A stretch of 64,000 nt of DNA from Agarilytica sp045430345 (lineage in GTDB: Bacteria > Pseudomonadota > Gammaproteobacteria > Pseudomonadales > Cellvibrionaceae). Shown here in pieces: positions 18,650-27,774 of this stretch. Below the pieces are notes generated by a model. That model was not told the DNA's origin. It saw only the letters and a program-made list of their open reading frames with translations, and made no database searches. The stretch spans positions 1 to 64,000 of the forward strand of contig JAILXT010000001.1 in NCBI GenBank assembly GCA_045430345.1, in the 5' to 3' direction. Numbering within the stretch: the first letter of the stretch is position 1; each line of letters opens with the position of its first letter. Made by a program: the position numbers and the translations under genes.

Positions 18650-18997
18650 ATGGCAATATTGGCACAGTTAGTTGATGGGGTGGTTGCTCAGCGCTTTGAG
18701 ATAGATTCACCTCTGTCGATCGGTCGGCTAGCGCAAAATGATATTGTGATTGATGAGCTCTCTGTGAGTTCTCAGCATGCAATTATTGAATGTAAAGCAA
18801 ACCCAGATTTTCCCACAGAGTTGGAATTTTTTATTCGGGATCTTGGCAGTACTAATGGTACTGAGGTGAATGGTGAAAAAATTACAGAAGCTAAAATTTT
18901 ACACCATCAGGATGAGGTCAAAATCGCGTGGAATTGCTTTAAGTTTCTGGATGACGATGCCCTAAATCTATCCAAAACCGTTCATATTCTTGAATAA
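18650..18997 (+). CDS. FHA domain protein
   Basis: A second single-domain FHA protein of 115 residues. The phosphothreonine-binding set is intact: SIGRLAQNDIVI, SVSSQHAII and LGSTNGTEVNGEKI. It begins 73 bp after the kinase stop in the same direction and ends the island. It differs clearly from the FHA protein upstream of the kinase, so it is not a recent tandem copy. It probably reads a different phosphorylated site of the kinase or of a shared target. No effector domain is attached. Confidence 0.93.
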   Translation: MAILAQLVDGVVAQRFEIDSPLSIGRLAQNDIVIDELSVSSQHAIIECKANPDFPTELEFFIRDLGSTNGTEVNGEKITEAKILHHQDEVKIAWNCFKFLDDDALNLSKTVHILE

Positions 18998-19020
18998 TAC
19001 GCCAGAATGCTCTGGCGTAT
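18997..19020. terminator. Hairpin between convergent FHA and rnb genes
   Basis: A 10-bp perfect stem (ATACGCCAGA and TCTGGCGTAT) with a 4-base loop overlaps the last base of the FHA stop codon. T residues after the stem are few on either strand, so it is a probable but not classical bidirectional terminator. Confidence 0.6.
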
Positions 19021-19034
19021 CTCACGCTAGTGTA

Positions 19035-21017
19035 TTAAGAGGCTGCTGCAGCCTCTTTGCTGTCGTCTTGGTTATCCGTCGCAGAAGTTAACTCAAACGC
19101 GATTTGGCTGCGTTCTTTGTTAACGCTCTTGATGGTCACATTCACTTCTTTTCCAATCTCGTATTTTGTGCCTTCTACGGTTAGCGTCATACGTTTTGCG
19201 TCATATTGCTTTTCTTTATCTTTGGGAAATAAAACAAAGCCTTCAATACCTGTATCGAGTAAGCGCACGCCGAAGCCTTGCTGCGTCACGATACGTACGG
19301 TGCCAGAGGCTTGGTGCCCGATACGAGAGGCTTCGGTATAAAGCGATACCAACCATAGGGTCAGTTCACGATCAGCTTGTCGAATATTTTGTAATGCTTC
19401 AGATAGCGTGGAAAGCTTATCTTCGTTGAGTGGCGTGAATGCACCTTTTTCTAAAACCTTTTGCAGTGCCCAGTGGTTATATAGGTCGGCGTAGCGGCGA
19501 ATAGGGGAGGTGATGGTGGTGTATCCAGGCAAGCCCATGCCCAGGTGTGGGCCAAATTCACAGGACAATTCTGCGGCATCCATCATTCTTCTTAACGGAG
19601 CACTTAGGTTTGCCTGTGTTTCACTAGCGCTTAGGTCTTTAAAGAGTTTTACATGGTCTTCCAGGGTTTGTAGGTCACCATGTTCAACGTTTTCTTCTTT
19701 CAGCAGTGCCTTGACTTCACCTAGGCGCTCAGGCCTAAAGCCTTTGTGTCGGTTACACAAGCCAACGGCATGTTCGGCTAGTAGGTAAGCCGCGCAGGTG
19801 TTCGTCGCCAGCATTGATTCTTCTACTATTTGATGGGCGATGGTACGTCGGCGTTCGACGACTCCGTCAATATGGCCTTGTTCGTTTAGGTGATAATCAA
19901 AATCTGTTTGGTCGGGTGACACAATGAAGGTGTTATCTCGGAAGGCACGTCTTTTAAGGGCAAAGTCCTTGAGGTAATTTAATGAGGTTTTGCATTCTTC
20001 TGGAACGCTGTCGTTACTCTGTTCAAGAAATGCAGCAACGCTCTCATAGGACAGTTTATGCTTTGATTCAATGACGGCAAATTCAAATATCGCGTCTTGG
20101 ATTTCACCTTGTGCATTCATATCCAGGTGGCATACCAAGGCGGGGCGTTTTTCGCCGGCTACCAGTGAGAAGCACTGATGACTCACTTCGGTTGGTAGCA
20201 TCGGTACGGTGCCGCCGAGTAAATAAGCTGATTGGCCTTGGGTAATTGCCCGCATAGCGAGCGGCGAGCCTTGCGCAATGAAATGCGATGGGTCTGCGAT
20301 TGCGACGTGGAGCCTAAACGCAACGTTAGGGTTGCCTTCTACCGGCTCAATCGCCAGAGCATCGTCCATATCCCGCGTCGTTTCTGCATCGATGGTAACG
20401 AATGGGAGGTCGGATAAGTCTTTTCGTTTGCCAAAACTCCCTTCGCTAAATTGCGTGGCGATGGCCTTGCACTGTTCTACTACGGGTTTATTCTCGTCGA
20501 CGTTGAGTGAATATTTGGCTTTGACAAAAGTAAGTTCAAACTTTGGCTCATCACCATTGCCTATTTTCTCTACAATTTTGGCGGCAGCTTTACCGTCTTT
20601 AAAGGGGTGCGTGGTGATTTTGGCGATAACGTAGTCGCCCTCTTGAATCTTGTTATCACGCTGCTTTGGCGGGATGAATATCCAGCGGGAGGCTTGAGCG
20701 CCGGAGGGCTGAACGAAATGTGTTTTCCCTTTGATTCTGTATTGCCCAACGAAGCGCCCAATTGCAGGTGTAATCAGTTTTTCTAAGGTCGCTTCAAGCT
20801 TGTCTTTTTTGTTTGTTTCTATGCAGACTTTCACGGTATCGCCCGGGATAACGCGCTGCATCTTATCGGGAGAGAGGTAAACGTCACGACCATCGTCCAA
20901 TTTTACGAAGCCGAAGCGACCATTAGTGCCGACTACTCGACCGGTGCCGTATTCCTTGGAGTCGATGATATCCTGTTTTAGTTGAGCGAGCTGACTGAGA
21001 TTGTCGTTATTGAGCAT
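19035..21017 (-). CDS. rnb: Exoribonuclease II (RNase II/R family)
   Basis: A processive 3'-5' exoribonuclease. About 660 residues, close to E. coli RNase II (644) and shorter than RNase R. A cold-shock-like RNA-binding domain comes first (GRVVGTNGRFGFVKLDDG). The RNB catalytic domain has VTIDAETTRDMDDAL with the four metal-binding aspartates, then VAIADPSHFIAQGS, and YTTITSPIRRYADLYNH near the end. An S1 domain closes the protein (GFGVRLLDTGIEGFVLFP). I use the ATG at 21017, preceded by GGTAAG at 7 bp. A TTG 21 bp further upstream has no support. It is convergent with the FHA gene. Confidence 0.93.
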   Translation of the reverse strand: MLNNDNLSQLAQLKQDIIDSKEYGTGRVVGTNGRFGFVKLDDGRDVYLSPDKMQRVIPGDTVKVCIETNKKDKLEATLEKLITPAIGRFVGQYRIKGKTHFVQPSGAQASRWIFIPPKQRDNKIQEGDYVIAKITTHPFKDGKAAAKIVEKIGNGDEPKFELTFVKAKYSLNVDENKPVVEQCKAIATQFSEGSFGKRKDLSDLPFVTIDAETTRDMDDALAIEPVEGNPNVAFRLHVAIADPSHFIAQGSPLAMRAITQGQSAYLLGGTVPMLPTEVSHQCFSLVAGEKRPALVCHLDMNAQGEIQDAIFEFAVIESKHKLSYESVAAFLEQSNDSVPEECKTSLNYLKDFALKRRAFRDNTFIVSPDQTDFDYHLNEQGHIDGVVERRRTIAHQIVEESMLATNTCAAYLLAEHAVGLCNRHKGFRPERLGEVKALLKEENVEHGDLQTLEDHVKLFKDLSASETQANLSAPLRRMMDAAELSCEFGPHLGMGLPGYTTITSPIRRYADLYNHWALQKVLEKGAFTPLNEDKLSTLSEALQNIRQADRELTLWLVSLYTEASRIGHQASGTVRIVTQQGFGVRLLDTGIEGFVLFPKDKEKQYDAKRMTLTVEGTKYEIGKEVNVTIKSVNKERSQIAFELTSATDNQDDSKEAAAAS

Positions 21018-21187
21018 GGTGCGCTTACCGTAAAGCAAATAGTTTAAAGCGCGCGATTCTAGCAGAAAACAGGGCTGTCTTGGGGGATGCTGCAGGCTAA
21101 GTTGGCGTACAGGTCCGCTTTTTTAATCATCGGATCCGATATTACGCTAGGATGTGGTGTCGTGATTTATTAAAAGCGTAGGTGAGT

Positions 21188-21817
21188 ATGGTGAGATTGT
21201 TTCGTGCGGTGATGATGGTGTGTGGGTTGCTTTTCGCTGGAGCCGCGTTGGCTGAGGTTAACGTACCCGACTCCGCGGAGGATATAGAGCCCATTAAGGT
21301 TGGGCAAGCCGTGCCAGATGTGACGCTGAAGAATACCGAGGGGCAGGCGGTTAAGTTGGCCGATTTGGTGAAGCTTAAACCTTCAATTCTGATTTTTTAT
21401 CGCGGGAGTTGGTGCCCTTACTGTAATACCCAACTGGGCGAGCTGAAAACCATCGAGGGAAAGTTAGCACAAATGGGATATCAGTTGATCGCTATCAGTC
21501 CCGATTTACCTGTTAATTTAAAGTCCAGTATCGAAAAGCATCAGCTTGCTTATACCGTGTTGTCGGACAGTTCGGCGGAAGCGGCCACCGCGTTTGGCTT
21601 AGGTTTTCGGGTAGATAATGCCTTATATGCTAAGTATCTCAGTTACGATATCAACTTAGAAAAAGCCTCTGGCGAGCAGCATCATATTTTGCCCGTACCT
21701 GCAGCGCTCGTGATTAACGCCGCAGGCAAGGTGAGTTTCGCGTACGTAAATTCGAACTATAAAAAACGCGTCAAAATTGGTGATTTGTTAGCCGCAGCCG
21801 AAGCTGCGTTGCAATAA
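21188..21817 (+). CDS. Exported peroxiredoxin/thioredoxin-fold protein
   Basis: AhpC/TSA-type redox protein with a signal peptide (hydrophobic core VMMVCGLLFAGAALA), hence periplasmic. The thioredoxin-fold active site is FYRGSWCPYCNTQLGEL, in which the first cysteine matches the peroxidatic position of PRX-like proteins and the C-P-Y-C arrangement resembles thioredoxins. YQLIAISPDLP and VPAALVINAAGKVSF complete the fold. The ATG at 21188 has AGGTG immediately upstream at suitable spacing. The GTG two codons before it overlaps that site, so it is less likely. Substrate unknown; a peroxide or thiol reductase role is inferred. It converges on trmL with 20 bp between the stops. Confidence 0.85.
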   Translation: MVRLFRAVMMVCGLLFAGAALAEVNVPDSAEDIEPIKVGQAVPDVTLKNTEGQAVKLADLVKLKPSILIFYRGSWCPYCNTQLGELKTIEGKLAQMGYQLIAISPDLPVNLKSSIEKHQLAYTVLSDSSAEAATAFGLGFRVDNALYAKYLSYDINLEKASGEQHHILPVPAALVINAAGKVSFAYVNSNYKKRVKIGDLLAAAEAALQ

Positions 21818-21837
21818 CTGCTTTGGTGATCGCTGCT

Positions 21838-22302
21838 TCAGGTGGCGGCAGCAAAACCAAGCTGACGCCAAGCCTCGTAAACCACCACAGAGGTCGCGTT
21901 GGATAGGTTCATACTGCGGCTGCCTTCGAGCATCGGGATGCGTATTAGGTGCTCATAACCCACCTGTTGGCGTATTTCTTCCGGTAGTCCGCGGGTTTCT
22001 GGTCCAAATAGTAGATAGTCACCCTTGGTAAACGCCGCTTCATGGTGGTGTTTTTTACCTTTCGTGGATAGGCCCCATAAACGTTCTGGGGTTTCTGTCT
22101 GAAGGAAGGTCTCCCAATTTTCGTGTGTTTTGACATTTTGCCATTCAGCGTAATCCAGTCCGGCTCTGCGGAGCCTTTTGTCATCCATGACAAAGCCAAG
22201 CGGCTCTATTAAGTGTAAAAAACAACCGGTATTCGCACACAAGCGAATGATATTGCCCGTGTTGGGTGGGATTTCTGGTTCGAACAAAACAACGTGAAAC
22301 AT
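21838..22302 (-). CDS. trmL: tRNA (cytidine/uridine-34 2'-O)-methyltransferase TrmL
   Basis: SPOUT-family methyltransferase that methylates the wobble ribose of tRNA-Leu isoacceptors. The start at ATG 22302 gives the family N terminus FHVVLFEPEIPPNTGNIIRL, and the 154-residue length matches E. coli TrmL (157). The knot region is visible in LLFGPETRGLPEEI and IPMLEGSRSMNLSNATSVVV. The longer open frame upstream would add 20 residues not seen in the family. The gene is divergent from the MSHA operon, with 153 bp between starts that must hold both promoters. Confidence 0.95.
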   Translation of the reverse strand: MFHVVLFEPEIPPNTGNIIRLCANTGCFLHLIEPLGFVMDDKRLRRAGLDYAEWQNVKTHENWETFLQTETPERLWGLSTKGKKHHHEAAFTKGDYLLFGPETRGLPEEIRQQVGYEHLIRIPMLEGSRSMNLSNATSVVVYEAWRQLGFAAAT

Positions 22303-22455
22303 AGGGGCGCTGGCTCCAGCGAAAATAATAACAAGGTCTATACTAATGGTAATTGAACCCATTTTGATTATAAACAGCGGTTATTTTGCCTGATGTTGGG
22401 CGTTTTTTCTGCAAGATAACAGACTTAAGGCTGAAATCCTCGGGGAGGCTTTTGC

Positions 22456-23385
22456 TTGGAGTGGTTAGACCGAGTTAGCGCAAAAAAAGGCGTGGTAGGT
22501 ATTGAAGTGCTGCCCGAAGGCCTTGCTGTGGCTGCGAAAGGCTGTTTTGGTAAAGCCTCTGACGTTGATCTGTTGCAAGTGATTCGATTGGAGGATGAGA
22601 CCACCAATTTGCAAAAAGAGCTTGATCACTTTGTGCATAAACACAAAATATCGAAGCGACTTTGTCATATCGTACTTAACCCTAAAGACTATCAATTGCT
22701 TTTGGTGGAAGCGCCAGAAGTGCCTGATGAAGATCTTCGTGAGGCTGTACGCTGGAAAATTAAAGATCTTATCACCATGCCGGTTGAAAAGGCCGTCGTC
22801 GATGTATTTCCCTTGCCCGCAGACGCCAATAAAACCGCTAAACGTATGATATATGCGGTTGTGTCTAGCTTGGAGCGCATCCAGAAACTGATCGATTTAG
22901 TGAATGAGTCTGGGCTTACGCTTTCCTCGATTGATATTGGAGAGATGGCTATGCGCAATGTTTCATGTGTTGTGGCGGAATCACTTCAAGAGCGCGGTGT
23001 GGGCATTGTGCGAATCTCTGAGGGGGAAGGGGTTGTTTCCCTCTATAAAGAAGGCAACTTATATCTGTCTCGTCAATTTAAGTTGAATTACAGCGGTGGA
23101 CTATTGGACGAGTTGCCTGTGGACGCGCTTGCGTTAGAGGTGCAACGATCATTGGATTATTACGAGCGTCAAATGGGAATGGCGCCGCCCGCCGCACTGT
23201 ATATGTGTGGTGAAAGCGTCACCGAAGACAAAATTACGATTGAGCTAACACGAAGTTTAACCGTCCCAACGAAATTTTTGTCGCCGACAGAAAGTATGAC
23301 GTTCGAAGAGGATACTGATGAAGGCATGATGCAGGTATGTATGGGGGCGCTTGGTGGCGTGTACCGTGAGGATGTATTGCAATGA
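22456..23385 (+). CDS. mshI: MSHA biogenesis protein MshI (PilM-like)
   Basis: First gene of the MSHA-type pilus operon. The 309-residue product has the actin-like PilM/MshI fold: KKGVVGIEVLPEGLAVAA near the start, EDLREAVRWKIKDLI for the conserved helix, LSSIDIGEMAMRN, and VQRSLDYYERQMGM near the end. PilM-type proteins sit on the cytoplasmic face and link the inner-membrane PilN/PilO pair to the ATPase. The start is TTG at 22456 with GAGG 7 bp before it. The stop overlaps the next start as ATGA. Confidence 0.9.
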   Translation: MEWLDRVSAKKGVVGIEVLPEGLAVAAKGCFGKASDVDLLQVIRLEDETTNLQKELDHFVHKHKISKRLCHIVLNPKDYQLLLVEAPEVPDEDLREAVRWKIKDLITMPVEKAVVDVFPLPADANKTAKRMIYAVVSSLERIQKLIDLVNESGLTLSSIDIGEMAMRNVSCVVAESLQERGVGIVRISEGEGVVSLYKEGNLYLSRQFKLNYSGGLLDELPVDALALEVQRSLDYYERQMGMAPPAALYMCGESVTEDKITIELTRSLTVPTKFLSPTESMTFEEDTDEGMMQVCMGALGGVYREDVLQ

Positions 23386-24008
23386 CCATGCAACGCGTCA
23401 ATTTATATCTGCCCGAACTCAGAGCCAAAAAAGAATGGCTTACAGCAAATACCATCGCGTTATCTGTGGTGGGATTCTGTTTGTTGATGGTGGTAGCGGT
23501 GGTGTTCACCAAGCAGGGTTTAAAAGACTACGAAGAAAAGGTCGCGGTCCTTGAAAACCAAAAACGTGGTGCAGAAACACGTGTTAACCGTATTAAGAAT
23601 ATGTCGCGCAGTACCAATTCATACCAACTCGATCGGCGGTTATCTCATTTAAAGCGTTCCGTTATCGCCCGAGAGCAGATAGGTCAAATTATCCAAGGGC
23701 AAAACTTGGGTAACGAGGCTGGTTTTGCCATATCCATGAATCAATTTGCGAAACACTCGTCCCGCTCTATTTCACTCGACCATATTCGTATTTCTAGAGG
23801 TGGAAACTTTGTGGAAATGGAGGGCGTTGCAAAAGTTATTGAGGATGTACCGCTATATATTCAGTTGCTGCGGCAAGAAGAGAGTTTTATTGGTGTGCAG
23901 TTTGGTCTGTTGAGTGTCGCAAAGAACAGTAAGCGAAGCGGTCAGCATCAATTCGCGCTGGGGTTTGACTCCGTGTATCGCCTTGCTTCCGACAGGAGCG
24001 CTAATTGA
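23382..24008 (+). CDS. mshI2: PilN-like MSHA inner-membrane protein (MshI2)
   Basis: A 208-residue bitopic membrane protein: a short cytoplasmic N terminus (QRVNLYLPEL, the PilN motif that docks into PilM), one transmembrane segment (about TIALSVVGFCLLMVVAVVFT), a coiled coil (LKDYEEKVAVLENQKRGAETR) and a periplasmic ferredoxin-like domain. It corresponds to the fimbrial-assembly gene between mshI and mshJ in Vibrio and Shewanella. It overlaps both neighbours by a few bases, which fits assembly of an equimolar PilM-N-O complex. Confidence 0.88.
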   Translation: MTMQRVNLYLPELRAKKEWLTANTIALSVVGFCLLMVVAVVFTKQGLKDYEEKVAVLENQKRGAETRVNRIKNMSRSTNSYQLDRRLSHLKRSVIAREQIGQIIQGQNLGNEAGFAISMNQFAKHSSRSISLDHIRISRGGNFVEMEGVAKVIEDVPLYIQLLRQEESFIGVQFGLLSVAKNSKRSGQHQFALGFDSVYRLASDRSAN

Positions 24009-24709
24009 TGGAGTGGTGGATAAAAAAAACCGAAGTCATTGACGCGAAACCGGTAAGGGAGCGTGGCATTATCGCGTTGCTGATTTTGGCCGTGGTGTGG
24101 TCTGGGTTTAATTTTGCTTTCTTGATGCCTATGGATAAGGAAAAATCCAAGTTAAAGCTGCGAATGGATAGTGCGGAGCAAGAATTAAAAAAGCTGACGG
24201 CTCAAGAGACCGTTTTAGCAAAAGCGTTAACAAACGACCCGAATGCGGTTAAGAAGAAAGAAATTAACCAGCTAGAGAAAAAACTTATCGACCTTGAAAA
24301 GAACCTGCAAACCCTATCTGCAGGGTTGATTCCTGCTGGAGCATTACCAGAAGCATTGCATGACGTGTTACGAAACGTCGGCAGCTTAAAATTACTGGGA
24401 ATGCAAACCTTAGCGCCAAGCAAATTACAGTTAGTGCGCGCGGAGCAAGAAGAGACAGAAACAGACGAAGAGAAAGGTGATGATCTCGCGGAAGATGATG
24501 TTGATAACGTCGGCGTATTTAAACATTCCGTTGTGGTTGCCTTGGAAGGAAAATACTTTGATGTCGTGAGTTATCTATCGGCCCTGGAAAACCTTCCTTG
24601 GAAATTTTACTGGGAAAGCATCGATTACGAGGTAGATAAATATCCTAGAGCACGGGTATTGATTGAAGTGTATACCCTATCTACGGATGAGGGGGTGCTG
24701 GGTGTTTAG
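24008..24709 (+). CDS. mshJ: MSHA biogenesis protein MshJ (PilO-like)
   Basis: Bitopic inner-membrane protein of 233 residues with one N-terminal transmembrane segment (GIIALLILAVVWSGFNFAFL). A long coiled coil rich in Lys, Glu and Leu follows, then a periplasmic PilO-type domain (VALEGKYFDVVSYLSALENL). It is the expected partner of the PilN-like protein. An acidic insert (EEETETDEEKGDDLAEDD) separates two parts of the periplasmic domain. I use the ATG at 24008, in a TGATG overlap with the previous stop. A TTG codon directly before it is in the same frame. Confidence 0.88.
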   Translation: MEWWIKKTEVIDAKPVRERGIIALLILAVVWSGFNFAFLMPMDKEKSKLKLRMDSAEQELKKLTAQETVLAKALTNDPNAVKKKEINQLEKKLIDLEKNLQTLSAGLIPAGALPEALHDVLRNVGSLKLLGMQTLAPSKLQLVRAEQEETETDEEKGDDLAEDDVDNVGVFKHSVVVALEGKYFDVVSYLSALENLPWKFYWESIDYEVDKYPRARVLIEVYTLSTDEGVLGV

Positions 24710-25106
24710 CCTCTGGTTGTCAAAAAGTTGTATGGGTATTGTTTGTCTTGCGTGTTGTTTTAGTGCGTATGCAGTTAAGCCCAAGCCTAGTGCGCCACAA
24801 TCAGCGTTAGACGAGAAGGAGATTATTGTTGCTGAAAAGAAAAAGGCAGTGGTGAGCCCAGGGGTTTTAGTTGATCCAACATTACCGCTCGGCTATAGCG
24901 GGAAGGGGAAGCCGCAGTCAGCTCTTAAGCTACAGGCCATATTTTTAGGCGATAATCGAAAAGAAGCCATTGTTAATGGGGTTTCTGTGAGGGAAGGAGA
25001 TAGGTTACAAGGTAAGAGAATTGTAAAAATTAAGCATGACGCCATCGTTATTGAAAAAAATGGCAGCTTTCGTACGCTCGCGTTACGACCAAGTATATTC
25101 AAGTAG
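24702..25106 (+). CDS. mshK: MSHA biogenesis protein MshK (PilP-like)
   Basis: A small periplasmic protein of 134 residues equivalent to MshK/PilP, which couples the PilN/PilO complex to the secretin. A signal segment (CMGIVCLACCFSAYA) is followed by a proline/lysine-rich linker and the typical LVDPTLPLGY motif. A single small beta domain follows (LQAIFLGDNRKEAIVNGVSV, then GDRLQGKRIVKI). I place the start at GTG 24702, with AGGGGG just upstream, overlapping the mshJ stop by 8 bases. An ATG 39 bp upstream is possible but lies deep inside mshJ. Confidence 0.82.
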   Translation: MFSLWLSKSCMGIVCLACCFSAYAVKPKPSAPQSALDEKEIIVAEKKKAVVSPGVLVDPTLPLGYSGKGKPQSALKLQAIFLGDNRKEAIVNGVSVREGDRLQGKRIVKIKHDAIVIEKNGSFRTLALRPSIFK

Positions 25107-25115
25107 TGAGATAAT

Positions 25116-26831
25116 ATGAATAAGATAAATTTGCTTCTTGTAAAATCCATCATGAGAATGGGGGGGCTCTCGTTAGGATGCAGTCTAATTCTGTCTTGCG
25201 CTAATAACACTGACACGCCGACTTCTGCGGAATCTGCAATGCAGGAGGTTTTAGCTTCTCAGAACGATCAGCCTGAAACGAAGCTAGATGTACCAGAGTC
25301 AGTGAGTGATGCGTTGTTACCTAACGCTTATGCCCAATCTTCTGCGAGAAAAATTGCGGCCCGCTTTGATGTGTCGGTGAATCAGGTTCCGGCACGCACG
25401 TTTTTCGTGAGCCTCGTATCTGACGCGGGTGTGAATGTAGTTGCGCACCCGGAAGTCGCTGGATCAATCTCTTTAGAGCTTAAAAACGTCACGATAGATG
25501 AAGTGCTTGATGTTACACGCGAGGTCTACGGTTACGAACATAAGTATAAAAGCGGCATTTATACTATTTATCCTAGGAAGCTTCGTACCGAAGTTTTTCC
25601 GATCGATTATCTTGATGTTCAGCGTGTGGGCGTAACGGACACCAGCGTACAAATCGGTAAAATTACTTCCGGCACTGGCGATAGCCAAAATGGCGGTAGC
25701 GGTAACTCTTCAGAAGACTCAAGTGAAACGACCAACCTTTTATCCTATCTAGGTGAAACAGGGGCTGAAGGTAGCGGCGGTTCGGGCGGGCAAAATATTT
25801 CACCGGGTGCGCGCGTTCAGACTCTGACTAAAACAGATTTTTGGGCGGGCCTTAATCAGACGATATTGGCGATTGTTGGTGATGGTGCCGGCCGTATGGT
25901 AGTGACAAATCCCCAGGCGGGTTTGGTCGTGGTCAAGGCATTGCCGCACGAGCTTCATTCAGTAAAAGATTTTCTTGAACAATCAGAGTTGAGTGTAAAG
26001 CGTCAAGTGGTGCTTGAAACAAAAATCCTGGAAGTGCGTTTAAATGATGGCTTTCAAGCAGGGATAAACTGGGGGGCTATTAGTGGGCAACTAAGTTTAA
26101 GCCAAAGTAATAGCTCTAACAGTTCGCTTTCCGATATCATTTTTGACAACGGCGGTGGCGTTGAGTCACTTATCTCAACGGTGCTCGATGTTCCTGATAT
26201 TACGAAATTACTGTTCCTTTTGGAGGAGCAGGGTAATGTACAAGTACTATCGAGCCCAAGAATATCAACCGTTAATAATCAGAAAGCGGTGATCAGAGTT
26301 GGTTCCGATGAGTTTTTTGTTACGGGATTATCGAATTCTACGACTTCCAGTGCATCCTCGATTGTAAATACGCCCGAAGTTGAACTTGATTCCTTTTTCA
26401 GTGGTATAGCGCTGGACGTTACACCGCAAATTTCTGAAGAGGGTGAAGTTATTTTACACGTGCATCCTATGGTTACGACGGTAACCGATCAGATTAAAGA
26501 AATTGACATCGCAGGCAGTGCATTCTCATTGCCTCTAGCATTACGAGATGTTCGTGAGTCTGACAGCATTGTTAAGGCTCGGAGTGGACAAGTGGTCGTG
26601 CTTGGTGGGCTTATGCAAGAGACTACCTCTGACGTAGACACAAAACGTGCATTTCTGGGCGATATCCCTATCGTCAATTTGCTTTTTAAAGCGAAGCAAA
26701 AAAAGACAGTGAAAACAGAATTAGTTATTTTGATGCAGCCAATAGTGGTTGGCGAAAATACGTGGCAGCGGCAATTGGAGGATCAAGCAACACGCATCCA
26801 CGGAATCTCTGAGGAGTTCAGGAACCGATAG
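25116..26831 (+). CDS. mshL: MSHA pilus secretin MshL
   Basis: Outer-membrane secretin through which the pilus exits, 571 residues. A signal sequence with a possible lipobox (LILSC, cysteine 28) precedes an STN domain (PARTFFVSLVSDAGVNVVA), the N-domain (IDYLDVQRVGVTD) and a Gly/Ser-rich linker around residues 190-230. The secretin core follows, with VQVLSSPRISTVNNQKAVI, then VIKARSGQVVVLGGLMQ-like elements (SIVKARSGQVVVLGGLM). The C terminus is in the usual form (ELVILMQPIVV). No pilotin gene was seen nearby, so the protein may be self-lipidated. Confidence 0.94.
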   Translation: MNKINLLLVKSIMRMGGLSLGCSLILSCANNTDTPTSAESAMQEVLASQNDQPETKLDVPESVSDALLPNAYAQSSARKIAARFDVSVNQVPARTFFVSLVSDAGVNVVAHPEVAGSISLELKNVTIDEVLDVTREVYGYEHKYKSGIYTIYPRKLRTEVFPIDYLDVQRVGVTDTSVQIGKITSGTGDSQNGGSGNSSEDSSETTNLLSYLGETGAEGSGGSGGQNISPGARVQTLTKTDFWAGLNQTILAIVGDGAGRMVVTNPQAGLVVVKALPHELHSVKDFLEQSELSVKRQVVLETKILEVRLNDGFQAGINWGAISGQLSLSQSNSSNSSLSDIIFDNGGGVESLISTVLDVPDITKLLFLLEEQGNVQVLSSPRISTVNNQKAVIRVGSDEFFVTGLSNSTTSSASSIVNTPEVELDSFFSGIALDVTPQISEEGEVILHVHPMVTTVTDQIKEIDIAGSAFSLPLALRDVRESDSIVKARSGQVVVLGGLMQETTSDVDTKRAFLGDIPIVNLLFKAKQKKTVKTELVILMQPIVVGENTWQRQLEDQATRIHGISEEFRNR

Positions 26832-26841
26832 GGGGCCTACT

Positions 26842-27774
26842 ATGTACCAAGACTATTTTCAGTTCGAAGAGCCTCCTTTTTCCCTTACGCCGGATACGTC
26901 GTTCTTTCTTAATCAGCAAAGCCATCGTGATGCGCTTAATACCATGCTGGTGGCATTAAAACATTGCGAAGGTTTTATTAAAATTGTGGGCGAGGTGGGG
27001 ACGGGCAAAACATTGTTGTGCCGTATCCTCTTATCCCGTCTCAATAGTGATTTCGTCACGGCCTATATTCCCAACCCTTACCTGACGCCCGAAGAGCTTA
27101 AAGGCTTTGTGGCGCAAGAAATAAACGCCGATGTCACAGATGAGATGCCGGCTCACGAATTAATGAGTGCGGTTTATCGACGCTTACTTCAGCTGGCGCG
27201 TAATAATAAACAAGTTGTTTTGGTCGTGGATGAAGCTCAGGCGATGCCTCGGGAGACGATTGAGTGTTTACGTTTGTTAACTAACCTTGAAACGGAAAAA
27301 CGAAAACTATTACAGGTTGTGATGCTTGGGCAGCCGGAGCTGGATAGCATGTTAAGCCGGTCAGATTTACGGCAACTTAAGCAACGTATTATTTTTTCAG
27401 AGAATCTGCAACCATTTTCAAAACAGGGCGTATTGGATTATATAAAACACCGACTCCAATCAGCCGGCAATATGAAAGGCGAACTCTTTAGTAAAAATGC
27501 CATGCGGTTAGTTTATTATGGTTCCGGTGGAATCCCTCGTTTAATCAATGTCTTAGCGCATAAAGCGCTTATTAGTGCTTATGGGAAAGGGCATCGTCGC
27601 GTCAATACTTGGCACGTTGCTAAGGCTATTGCCGATACGCAGGAAAGCCGCTGGATTGGAAAGCTTTGTGCCGTACATTGTCGTCTGGTATCGTCACCCG
27701 TCGCGGTGCATTCGATCTTGGCGCTTATTGTGATGGGATATTCTTTTCCCCATGCTTTTGGGGGGGGCGCATGA
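26842..27774 (+). CDS. mshM: MSHA biogenesis ATPase MshM (GspA/ExeA-type AAA)
   Basis: A 310-residue AAA ATPase of the ExeA/GspA group. Walker A GEVGTGKT is at residues 50-57 and Walker B VLVVDEAQ at about 126-133. Sensor and arginine-finger regions follow (LTNLETEKRKLLQVVMLGQPEL), then GGIPRLINVLAHKAL. A C-terminal hydrophobic segment (about VAVHSILALIVMGYSF) may anchor it in the membrane. The true start is ATG 26842, ten bases after mshL, since it gives the family N terminus MYQDYFQFEEPPFSLTPD. It aligns almost without gaps to the GspA protein at 44.9-46.5 kb but lacks that protein's periplasmic domains. Confidence 0.93.
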   Translation: MYQDYFQFEEPPFSLTPDTSFFLNQQSHRDALNTMLVALKHCEGFIKIVGEVGTGKTLLCRILLSRLNSDFVTAYIPNPYLTPEELKGFVAQEINADVTDEMPAHELMSAVYRRLLQLARNNKQVVLVVDEAQAMPRETIECLRLLTNLETEKRKLLQVVMLGQPELDSMLSRSDLRQLKQRIIFSENLQPFSKQGVLDYIKHRLQSAGNMKGELFSKNAMRLVYYGSGGIPRLINVLAHKALISAYGKGHRRVNTWHVAKAIADTQESRWIGKLCAVHCRLVSSPVAVHSILALIVMGYSFPHAFGGGA

